A DNA stretch of 35,896 bases. Source: a virus. A program made the position numbers and the translations under genes. The notes beneath the pieces were generated by a model, which made no database searches, was not told where the DNA came from, and worked only from the letters and a program-made list of their open reading frames with translations. The stretch covers positions 1 through 35,896 of the IMG/VR virus record IMGVR_UViG_3300032893_000187. The stretch is one strand, 5' to 3'. Below are positions 23,420 to 30,710 of this stretch, piece by piece. Numbering within the stretch: the first letter of the stretch is position 1; every line of letters begins with the position of its first letter.

Positions 23420-24787
23420 ATGGCGATCCTCGGAGCAATTGCGGGTGGGCTTGCAACCGGAGTCGGCGGGTCGCTTCTCAATCGCTTTCTCGGGCACGGC
23501 GGCGGCGGTAGCTCGCAAGGCTCGACGCAGCCCTGGTACGTCCCGACCGGGTTGAGCGCGGCGGATCAGCAGTGGCAACGCCTCTACGGCGGCATGGGCG
23601 GCTACGCGCAGGGGCAGGCTGGCCTTGTGCAGCCCAACCTCGCGGCCGCGTACGCCCAAATGCAGGGGATCGACCCGACCGGGTACCTGTCGGCGGCGAA
23701 CTACGCCGGGAATCAGTACGCCGGGCTTGCCGGGCAGGCAAATCAGTTCGGCGACGTGGCGAACTATTGGGGGAATCAGGCAAATCAGAACATGCAGGGT
23801 TTGTACGGGGCCGGGCAGACGATGGGCGGCTACGCCCCCGGCGCGATCGGCATGGGTCAGTCGGCGGCGAATCTCGCCCCTGGTGCGCTGCAATACGGCG
23901 CGCAGGCGGCGGGGCTTGCCGGCGGCGCGGCGGGGCTTGGCAACCGGCTGGCGGGGTACGGCGATACCGTGATGAACGCGGCGATGGACCCGCAAAGCGC
24001 GCTGTACAACAAGTACCTGCAACAGACGGTCGACACGTCGCGTGCGGGCACGTCGGCGCGCGGGATCGGCATGAGCGGGGAAGCCGCCGGGCTTGAAAAC
24101 GAGGCGGTCAACAACTTCAACCAACAGTGGCAAAACCAACAACTCGGCCGGATGACGAGCGCGCTCGGTGCGACGACCGGGGCCTACGGAACCGGGTTGA
24201 GCGGGTACGGCACGGCCGGCGGGTTGCTCGGAACGGGGCTACAGGGCTACGGCACGGCGGGCGGGTTGATCGGTACGGGCTTGGGCGGTTACGGCGCGGC
24301 GGCGGGCCTGGGCGGGGCGCAAGCGGCGCTTTCGAACGCCGGCCGAGGCTACGGCCAGCTTGGCGGCGCGGATCAGTCGGCCGCGATGGGGTACTACGGG
24401 ATGTCGCCGCAGTACGCGATGGCGATGGGGCAGGTTCCGTACGAGGCGCAGATCAACGCGGCCGGGTTGCCGTTCCAAGCGGCACAGATGTACGGGCAGG
24501 GCATGCAAAGCAACGTCTACGGCCCGTATGGTCAGACGATGGGGCAGGCAATCCCGTACATGAATTACGGGCAGGGCGCGCAGCAGGGCGCATACAATCA
24601 GTTCATGGGCAACATGGGCATGCTCGGCTCGGGGTTGAGCGGACTCGCGCAGTACGGGCCGCAGGCATGGAACGCGGTGAGCAATTGGTTCGGGAATCAG
24701 GGTCAGCCGACGTACGACCCCAACTCCGGGAATTACGGCGGCGGGTACGTCGATCCTGGCGCTGGCGGCGGCTTGGCGTACCCATAG
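23420..24787 (+). CDS. Gly/Ala/Tyr-rich ejection-type internal protein (455 aa)
   Basis: The N-terminus MAILGAIAGGLATGVGGSLL is a Gly-rich hydrophobic helix of the type found at the start of DNA-ejection (gp7/gp20-type) proteins of P22-like phages. The remainder is rich in Gly, Ala, Gln and Tyr, with imperfect repeats such as GYGTAGGLLGTGLQGYG and GGYAPG. Three such proteins lie in a row (23420-28488), the layout of the P22 ejection proteins. No enzyme motif is seen. SD AGAGGCGG precedes the ATG. Confidence 0.7.
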   Translation: MAILGAIAGGLATGVGGSLLNRFLGHGGGGSSQGSTQPWYVPTGLSAADQQWQRLYGGMGGYAQGQAGLVQPNLAAAYAQMQGIDPTGYLSAANYAGNQYAGLAGQANQFGDVANYWGNQANQNMQGLYGAGQTMGGYAPGAIGMGQSAANLAPGALQYGAQAAGLAGGAAGLGNRLAGYGDTVMNAAMDPQSALYNKYLQQTVDTSRAGTSARGIGMSGEAAGLENEAVNNFNQQWQNQQLGRMTSALGATTGAYGTGLSGYGTAGGLLGTGLQGYGTAGGLIGTGLGGYGAAAGLGGAQAALSNAGRGYGQLGGADQSAAMGYYGMSPQYAMAMGQVPYEAQINAAGLPFQAAQMYGQGMQSNVYGPYGQTMGQAIPYMNYGQGAQQGAYNQFMGNMGMLGSGLSGLAQYGPQAWNAVSNWFGNQGQPTYDPNSGNYGGGYVDPGAGGGLAYP

Positions 24788-24796
24788 GAGCCTGCG

Positions 24797-25525
24797 ATGG
24801 CAAACAGACCCTTCGATGCCTTCGCAGGCGGAACGCCGAATTTCAACGAAATGACGGCCGGCATGTCGTCGCCAGACGATCTTTACCCGCGCCCGCAGCA
24901 GTCGAACGATCAGCAGCAAGCGCAGCCGTTCGGTATGCCGCCGCCGCCCAACTACGCCGGCTATGGCGGGGGCTATGGCGGGGGCTATGGCAGCGGCGGG
25001 TATGGGGGCTACGGCGGGTACGGCGGGTACGGCGGGTTCGGGGGCTACGGCGGGTACGGCGGGTACGGCGGGTTCGGGGGCTACGGCGGCGGGTTCGGTG
25101 GCGGGTACGGCCAGTTCCCGCAGATGTGGGGCGGGGGCATGATGCCCTACGGCTTCGGCGGCAACATGGGCGGGTATCAGGGCGCGTTCGCGGCGCAGCG
25201 TCCCTTCCAGATGGGGCAACAACAGCAGCAGGGTGGGCAGCAGCAGATGTCCAGCGGGCAGGGCGGAGTCCCGCCGATGGATCAACTCGTGAGCTACTTC
25301 CAATCCCTGCCGGCGAACGAACAAGGCAACTTCTACAACGCGCTCGGGCAGTACGGCGCGCTGCATGGAGGGAACCTCGGGGGCAACTTCGATTCCGCGC
25401 TGCGCGGGGCGATGGGCGATCAAGCGGCGAAGAATTGGGTGAACACGATGGATACGCAGCAGGGATCGGGATTCCAAGGCACGGCCGGCATCCCGTCGTG
25501 GCTCCTGCAAGGCTTGGGGGGGTAG
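24797..25525 (+). CDS. GYGG-repeat internal protein (242 aa)
   Basis: AGGAG lies seven bases before ATG 24797. Residues about 53-105 are an almost pure Gly-Tyr-Phe repeat (YGGYGGYGGFGG), and residues about 137-155 are Gln-rich (GQQQQQGGQQQMSSGQ). The C-terminal part is globular (LVSYFQSLPANEQGNFYNAL, SALRGAMGDQAAKNWVN). Such composition marks a disordered, possibly phase-separating segment. Position points to an internal or ejected virion protein. The repeat is exact at the DNA level in two 36-base units, suggesting recent expansion. Confidence 0.68.
   Translation: MANRPFDAFAGGTPNFNEMTAGMSSPDDLYPRPQQSNDQQQAQPFGMPPPPNYAGYGGGYGGGYGSGGYGGYGGYGGYGGFGGYGGYGGYGGFGGYGGGFGGGYGQFPQMWGGGMMPYGFGGNMGGYQGAFAAQRPFQMGQQQQQGGQQQMSSGQGGVPPMDQLVSYFQSLPANEQGNFYNALGQYGALHGGNLGGNFDSALRGAMGDQAAKNWVNTMDTQQGSGFQGTAGIPSWLLQGLGG
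24955..25110 (+). repeat. Tandem GYGG-coding repeat
   Basis: A 36-base unit encoding GYGGYGGYGGFG occurs twice, exactly and head to tail (25007-25042 and 25043-25078), flanked by shorter degenerate copies on both sides. The unit is itself built of GGCGGGTAC steps. Copy number is likely to vary between relatives. It is a coding microsatellite, not a CRISPR array, since there are no spacers. Confidence 0.9.
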
Positions 25526-25531
25526 CGCGCT

Positions 25532-27130
25532 ATGGCGATCATGGCGGGGTTCCAGAACGTCGAGCAGAACAAGCTGCGCGCGGACGCGCTGCGGCAGGCG
25601 ATGGACGAGCGCAAGTTCCAGCAGGAATTCGAGCAGTGGCTTGCGGAACAGTCGAAGATGGATCGCGCGAAGAAGTTGCGCGAGCAAGCCGCAGCGTCGA
25701 CACCGGCCGCACTGGAAGCCGCTTTCGGAGGCGACAGCGCGCCGCCGGTCCCGCCCGACATCTTGCAAGGCATGCCGCCGCCGCCCCCGCAGACGGGGCC
25801 GCAACCGCCGCCGCCGGGGCAGGCTTCGATGCCGCCGCCACCGCCACCGCAGGCAGGACCGCCGCAGGGAATGCCCCCTGGCGGGCCGCAAAGCGCACCG
25901 CCTGGACCCCCGCCGCCGCCGCCACAAGCAGGCCCGCAGGGCGCACCGCCGCCCCCGCCGCAGGGGTTTCAGCCCCGGCCGGGTGGACCGCTCGCGCCCG
26001 GCGCGCAGCCGCCGCCCCCGCCGCAACCGCCCATGCCGCAGCCGCAGATGCCGCAGGCGACGCCCGATTGGCACAAGCAGTTGTACGCCAAGATGAAGGC
26101 GCAGGGGGCCGATCCGGGGCAAATCCTCGATGCGATCAACGGGCTTGAACCGATCATGTCGAAGGTTCAGGCGAACGAAATCTCCGAGATGAAGATTCAA
26201 CTCGGGGCGACGCGCGCCGGTCTGGAAGCAGCGAAGGCGTACATCGCACAGAATCGAGCGGAAACCTATGAGAAGGACGTTGAGAGCAAAGCGGCAACGC
26301 GCGAGTCGGGATTGGAGCAGCGCGAGGCCAAGTTGAAGGAGCAGCAGCGCGAGTTCAACGTGAGGCACGCGGCAGGCGCGGGCGGCGCAGCGGGCGGTAA
26401 GGCTGGCTCGATTTTGGACAAGGAAACGCGTGAGTTCATGGCCGACCAATACCTTGCCGGCGATAAAAGTGTATTGAGCGGGCTTGGATACGGAAACGTG
26501 GGCGCGCAGAATCGTGCTGCGCTACGACAAACCATCAAAGACAAGGCGATCGCGGCCGGCATGAGCGGTGCGGACGTAGCCGCCACTCTGGCCGAATATT
26601 CCGGCATCACGGCGGGCGAGCGCACGGCCGGCGTGCGCAGCGCGAACATCGAAATGGCCGTCACCGAAGCAACGAAGATGGCCGATTTGGTCAAGGCGCA
26701 GTCGGCCAAGGTCAACCGGACCACGTTCATGCCGATCAACAAGGCGATCATCGCGTTCAACGAGGGGACGGGCGACGTTGAAACCCGCAAGCTCGGCGCG
26801 TCGCTCAACTCGTTTATGAACGCCTACGCCCGAGCCGTTTCGCCTTCCGGCGTGCCAACCGTTGCCGACAAGGAACACGCTCGCGCCGTCATGTCGACGG
26901 CCGACAGCAACGAAGCGCTTTTCGGCATCATGGATCAGTTGCAGCTTGAAATGAAGGCCGCGCAAGCCGCGCCGCCGGAAGTGAGGCGGCAACTGCGCGA
27001 GGCGGTTACGGGCAAGTCGACCGCCAAGCCGCGCGAGTTCAAAACGGAAGCCGAGGCCGAGAAGGCGAATCTGGACGACGGAACGAAGGTCATCATCGGC
27101 GGCGTGCCGGGGACGTGGCACAAAAAATAA
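25532..27130 (+). CDS. Pro-rich ejection-type internal protein (532 aa)
   Basis: Residues 1-65 are a basic coiled helix (NKLRADALRQAMDERKFQQEF), residues about 70-180 a Pro/Gln/Gly tract with repeated PPPPPQ, and the remainder a helical protein with FMADQYLAGDKSVLSGLGYG, GAQNRAALRQTIKDKAIAAG, EYSGITAGERTAGVRSANIEM and TVADKEHARAVMSTADSNEA. The last block is a pattern I recognise from internal virion proteins of short-tailed phages. It probably enters the host with the DNA. The final codons overlap the next start (TAATG). Confidence 0.72.
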   Translation: MAIMAGFQNVEQNKLRADALRQAMDERKFQQEFEQWLAEQSKMDRAKKLREQAAASTPAALEAAFGGDSAPPVPPDILQGMPPPPPQTGPQPPPPGQASMPPPPPPQAGPPQGMPPGGPQSAPPGPPPPPPQAGPQGAPPPPPQGFQPRPGGPLAPGAQPPPPPQPPMPQPQMPQATPDWHKQLYAKMKAQGADPGQILDAINGLEPIMSKVQANEISEMKIQLGATRAGLEAAKAYIAQNRAETYEKDVESKAATRESGLEQREAKLKEQQREFNVRHAAGAGGAAGGKAGSILDKETREFMADQYLAGDKSVLSGLGYGNVGAQNRAALRQTIKDKAIAAGMSGADVAATLAEYSGITAGERTAGVRSANIEMAVTEATKMADLVKAQSAKVNRTTFMPINKAIIAFNEGTGDVETRKLGASLNSFMNAYARAVSPSGVPTVADKEHARAVMSTADSNEALFGIMDQLQLEMKAAQAAPPEVRRQLREAVTGKSTAKPREFKTEAEAEKANLDDGTKVIIGGVPGTWHKK

Positions 27131-28488
27131 TGCCGTTCGTTCCCGACACCGAAGAACCGGCCGCGCCAAAGGGGCATTTCGTTCCCGACGCCGCGCCTAC
27201 CCCGGAACCGGCGAAGCCGAAATCGTCGCTCAAATCGTTTTCGGAGCATCCGGTCGAGAACGTCATTGAAGCCGTGCCGGAAGCCGCAGCGGCGACCGCA
27301 AGCGGGCTTGCCGGGCACTACGGCGGTTTGCTGGCCGGCGCAGGCTCGATCCCTTTGCACGCGGCCGGCATCATCAAAACGGAACCGCAGGACGTGCGGC
27401 GCAACGTCGAAAGCGCGCTGACGTACAAGCCGCGTACGCAGTGGGGACAGAATCTTGCCGAATACAATCCGGCCGCGCTCGTCGGCAAAGGGCTCGATTA
27501 CGCGGGCGAGGGCTTGCAAAACAAGATCAAGCAGGTTCCGGTCCCGCCGGGATTTCGCAGTGCGCGCGACGCCCTTGCGGCCGGCGCTCGGGAAGCAGTA
27601 GGCGCGGCCCCGATGTTCATGGGCGAGGCTGCGCCGCGAGCGGTGCGCGGTACTGGCGAGGCGATGAAGGCCGGCGGCGAGCGCGTCATGCAAAGCGCGC
27701 TGAAACCGGATTTGCCGTCGCGCCGCCTCACGATGCCGGGCACGGATATGTCGAAGGCCGAGGCGGGGGTCAAAACGCTGTTGGAGGAAGGCGTCAACGT
27801 CACGAAAGGCGGCGCTGAAAAGCTGCACGAGCGCGTGACGGACCTGAACGATCGCATCAAAACCGTCATTGAGAATTCGCCCGCACGCATCGACAAGGGT
27901 AGGGCCGCGTCGGCATTGCAGGACGTGGTGAACAAGTTTGAGAAACAGGTCAACTCGACCAAAGACTTGAAGCGGATTGAAAAGGCGTGGGACGACTTTC
28001 TGAATCACCCGTTGCTGTCCGGTCGGCAGACGATGCCGATCCAACTCGCGCAGGAATTGAAGCAAGGAACGTATCGCGTCCTGAAAGACAAAGCCTACGG
28101 CGAATTGAAGGGCGCAGACATCGAGGCGCAGAAAGCGCTTGCACGCGGCTTGAAGGAAGAAATCGCCGCAGCCGCGCCGGAAGTTCGCCCGCTCAATGCC
28201 GAGGAATCGAAGTTGCTCAACGCCCTTAGCCTCGTCGAGCGGCGCGTATTGCAGGAAGCCAACCGCAACCCGATCGGCTTGGGATGGCTTTCGCAGAACG
28301 CAAAGCAGTTCGCCGGATGGATGGCGGATCGCAGCGATCTATTCAAGTCGCTCGTCGCGCGCATGCTCTACCAGACCGGAGAAGCAACGCGCGGCGCGGC
28401 TCCCGTTGCCGGGCCTGGAATGGGCCTGACGATGGCGCACGGCGCGGAAGAACGCAACAGAGTCATTCCGCCGATCCCGCCGCAATGA
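27130..28488 (+). CDS. Ejection-type internal protein (452 aa)
   Basis: ATG 27130 overlaps the preceding TAA. After a Pro-rich start (FVPDTEEPAAPKGHFVPD), the central part is Ala-rich and amphipathic (about 45-175), suited to membrane passage. It is followed by a helical domain with LLEEGVNVTKGGAEKLHERVTDLNDRI, MPIQLAQELKQGTYRVLKDKAYGELKG and EEIAAAAPEVRPLNAEESKLLNAL. This last domain is common in phage internal proteins. It is the third member of the ejection block. The stop is shared with the start of an HNH gene. Confidence 0.72.
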   Translation: MPFVPDTEEPAAPKGHFVPDAAPTPEPAKPKSSLKSFSEHPVENVIEAVPEAAAATASGLAGHYGGLLAGAGSIPLHAAGIIKTEPQDVRRNVESALTYKPRTQWGQNLAEYNPAALVGKGLDYAGEGLQNKIKQVPVPPGFRSARDALAAGAREAVGAAPMFMGEAAPRAVRGTGEAMKAGGERVMQSALKPDLPSRRLTMPGTDMSKAEAGVKTLLEEGVNVTKGGAEKLHERVTDLNDRIKTVIENSPARIDKGRAASALQDVVNKFEKQVNSTKDLKRIEKAWDDFLNHPLLSGRQTMPIQLAQELKQGTYRVLKDKAYGELKGADIEAQKALARGLKEEIAAAAPEVRPLNAEESKLLNALSLVERRVLQEANRNPIGLGWLSQNAKQFAGWMADRSDLFKSLVARMLYQTGEATRGAAPVAGPGMGLTMAHGAEERNRVIPPIPPQ

Positions 28489-28922
28489 AAGGAACCATCA
28501 AAGAAAGGTTCGATGCGAAGTTTATTCGCATTCCATTCTCCGGGTGTTGGCTATGGACGGCATCTGTTGATCGTGGCGGGTATGGAACATTCGTGATTGA
28601 TGGAAGAACAATAGGTGCGCACCGGATTGCGTATCAGATTTATCGTGGCGAAATCCCCAATGGACTAGATGTTTGTCATCATTGCGATGTTAGATGTTGC
28701 GTGAACCCAGATCACTTGTATTGCGCCAGCGCACAAGAAAACATGAAGGATATGGTTTCGCGTGGTCGTTATGCCATACCAAAACATCAAACTGAAAAAA
28801 CGCATTGTCCGCACGGGCATGAGTATTCGGTAGAAAACACTCGCCATTACCGCACGGGTAGATGGTGCAGACAGTGTGACCGCGAGCGTAACCGCGAGCG
28901 GAGGAAAAAATCAAAGTTTTAA
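28485..28922 (+). CDS. HNH homing endonuclease with zinc tail (145 aa)
   Basis: The HNH core shows CWLWTASVDRGGYGTF (21-36), GAHRIAYQIYRGEIP (44-58), then VCHHCDVRCCVNPDHLYC (63-80), with H65/H66, N74 and H77. A C-terminal zinc ribbon follows: CPHGHEY (108-114) and CRQC (128-131), ending in a basic tail. The DNA is AT-richer than its neighbours. It sits exactly at the junction of the ejection gene and the ATP-grasp gene and appears to have taken over the latter's ATG (see findings). It appears intact. Confidence 0.9.
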   Translation: MKGTIKERFDAKFIRIPFSGCWLWTASVDRGGYGTFVIDGRTIGAHRIAYQIYRGEIPNGLDVCHHCDVRCCVNPDHLYCASAQENMKDMVSRGRYAIPKHQTEKTHCPHGHEYSVENTRHYRTGRWCRQCDRERNRERRKKSKF

Positions 28923-30250
28923 TCCTAGACACCGAGTTCGTCGGTGTTGATTTTGCCATTCGTTGCCAAGCGGCGGGGCACGATGTCTATTACTACCAAG
29001 CGCCAGCTAAGAACGGGAGTGATCGCAAGGATGGTGATGGCATCCTGACTAAGATTCGCAAGTTTGAGGATTTGCGTAAGAAGTACATCGGACTTGCCGA
29101 CCTGATTTTCACGACCGACAACACGAAGTACGTCGAGCTACTAGAGCCTTACCGCGCGTTGGGCTACCCCGTGTTCGGCCCCGGCGTCGAGGGCGCGGAA
29201 TTGGAAGTCAACCGCGAAACCGGCCAGCAGGCGATGAAGAAGTACGGCATCGCGACGATCCCGTACAAGACGTTCCACGACTACGATTCGGCAATCGCCT
29301 ACGTCAAGAAGCGCGGGGTCGCGATGGTCAGCAAGCCCTCGGGCGAGGCGGACAAGGCGCTATCCTACGTCGCCAACGATGCGGCCGATTTGATCTACAT
29401 GCTGGAGCGTTGGTCGAAGAACCCGAAGTACGTCACGAGCGCCAAAGAGTGCGGCTTCATCATTCAGGACAAGGTTGCCGGCACGGAAATGGCGGTCGGC
29501 GGATGGTACGGCCCCGGAGGATGGTCGTCGCACTTCTGCGAAAATTTCGAATACAAGAAGCTGCACAACGGCGACCTGGGCGTGAACACTGGCGAGCAGG
29601 GTACGCTCGTGCGCTACACGAAGAAATCCAAGCTGGCAGAAAAAATCCTGCTACCCGTCACGCCACTCCTGAAACGGATCGGTTACGTTGGATACATCGA
29701 CAACAACGCCATCATCGACGCTGACGGTACTCCGTGGCCTATGGAGTTTACCTGCCGACCCGGCTGGCCCCTATTCCACAATCAGGTCGCGCTACACGTC
29801 GGTGATCCCTGCGAATGGATGGTTGATTTGCTCAATGGACGCGACACTCTGCAAGTTCTTGACGATCAGTGTTCTATATCTGTTGTCGTGAGCATTCCCG
29901 ACTATCCGTACTCGCATTTCACGGCGAAGGAAGTCGAGGGCATCCCCGTCTACAATGCGACCGACATGGATCACATTCACCCGCAGCAAATGATGATGGG
30001 CGAGGCTCCCGTACAGGTGGGCGACAAGGTAATCGACATGCCGAATTGGCTCACGAGCGGCGACTATGTATTCGTCGCGACCGGGACCGGAGAAACGATT
30101 ACCGGCGCGCGGCGCTCGGCGTATGCGGCGGTTAAGAAAGTGAAGATTCCCAACAGCCCGTCGTACCGCACCGACATCGGCGTGGGGCGGCTCGTGAAGC
30201 AGCTTCCCGAATTGCAGGCGATGGGATATGCGCGTGGCTTCACTTTTTAG
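28910..30250 (+). CDS. PurD-like ATP-grasp enzyme with apparent AUC start (446 aa)
   Basis: The frame is open from 28892 (in-frame TAA at 28889), but no ATG, GTG or TTG occurs until TTG 29072. The natural N-terminus KVLILDTEFVGVDFAIRCQ begins after ATC at 28910, which lies five bases after GGAGG, so initiation at AUC is likely. The remainder matches the ATP-grasp fold annotated as phosphoribosylamine-glycine ligase-like in phages: MVSKPSGEADKALSYV, FIIQDKVAGTEMAVGGWYGPGG, YIDNNAIID, WPMEFTCRPGWP. It would join a carboxylate to an amine using ATP; the substrate is unknown. The C-terminus looks natural. Confidence 0.8.
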   Translation: MKVLILDTEFVGVDFAIRCQAAGHDVYYYQAPAKNGSDRKDGDGILTKIRKFEDLRKKYIGLADLIFTTDNTKYVELLEPYRALGYPVFGPGVEGAELEVNRETGQQAMKKYGIATIPYKTFHDYDSAIAYVKKRGVAMVSKPSGEADKALSYVANDAADLIYMLERWSKNPKYVTSAKECGFIIQDKVAGTEMAVGGWYGPGGWSSHFCENFEYKKLHNGDLGVNTGEQGTLVRYTKKSKLAEKILLPVTPLLKRIGYVGYIDNNAIIDADGTPWPMEFTCRPGWPLFHNQVALHVGDPCEWMVDLLNGRDTLQVLDDQCSISVVVSIPDYPYSHFTAKEVEGIPVYNATDMDHIHPQQMMMGEAPVQVGDKVIDMPNWLTSGDYVFVATGTGETITGARRSAYAAVKKVKIPNSPSYRTDIGVGRLVKQLPELQAMGYARGFTF

Positions 30251-30710
30251 AGAAAGGTTGGCGTGGGCTGCCGGTTTGTATGACGGTGAGGGTTGCTTTT
30301 CTGGAAAGTGTCAGCTTGTAAATACCGATTTGGAATTGATAGAACGATTCAAGGAAATTGTTGGCTTTGGGACAATCAGACCAAGAGCAAAAAGCCCTAA
30401 TATTAAGCACAAGCCACAATGGCTTTGGGTATCAAGTTCGTTTGAAGAACAACAGGCGTTGATCTGTTTCTTGTGGGAATGGCTGTCAGAAAAAAGAAAG
30501 GCGCAAGCACTGAAGTTGCTTGCCAAGAAACGCGAACAGGGATGCAGGCCAGGAGGCATCATGTGTCGAAAGGGGCTTCATAGATTAGAGGGTGACAATG
30601 TCTACATCAACCCCAGGAAAAATCGAGAAGGCGGAAAGTCCTTCAGAAGTTGTCGAGCGTGCAGAAAAGCGTGCTCCCTCGGCCACTATTACCGATCAAA
30701 GGAGAAATGA
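30228..30710 (+). CDS. LAGLIDADG homing endonuclease with zinc tail (160 aa)
   Basis: One LAGLIDADG motif (LAWAAGLYDGEG, 11-22) indicates a homodimeric endonuclease. The core contains GFGTIRPR and QWLWVSSSFEEQQALICFLWEWL. The C-terminus has a CRKGLH...CRACRKA zinc ribbon (about 113-146), like the tails of the HNH gene and the gene at 645. It overlaps the last 23 bases of the ATP-grasp gene, and the DNA is AT-richer than the surroundings. With the HNH gene, it brackets the ATP-grasp gene. It appears intact. Confidence 0.82.
   Translation: MRVASLFRERLAWAAGLYDGEGCFSGKCQLVNTDLELIERFKEIVGFGTIRPRAKSPNIKHKPQWLWVSSSFEEQQALICFLWEWLSEKRKAQALKLLAKKREQGCRPGGIMCRKGLHRLEGDNVYINPRKNREGGKSFRSCRACRKACSLGHYYRSKEK

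Noticed and set aside
24955-25110. Possible CRISPR array
   Set aside because: The repeats are contiguous and coding (GYGG), with no spacers.
24127-26148. 673-codon plus-strand frame
   Set aside because: It runs across three real genes in another frame, is Arg/Ala-rich and lacks any motif.
24239-26449. 736-codon open frame on the minus strand
   Set aside because: It lies fully antisense to three well-supported internal-protein genes, is Arg/Leu/His-rich and repetitive, and mirrors the GC-rich Gly/Pro repeats. It is a composition shadow.
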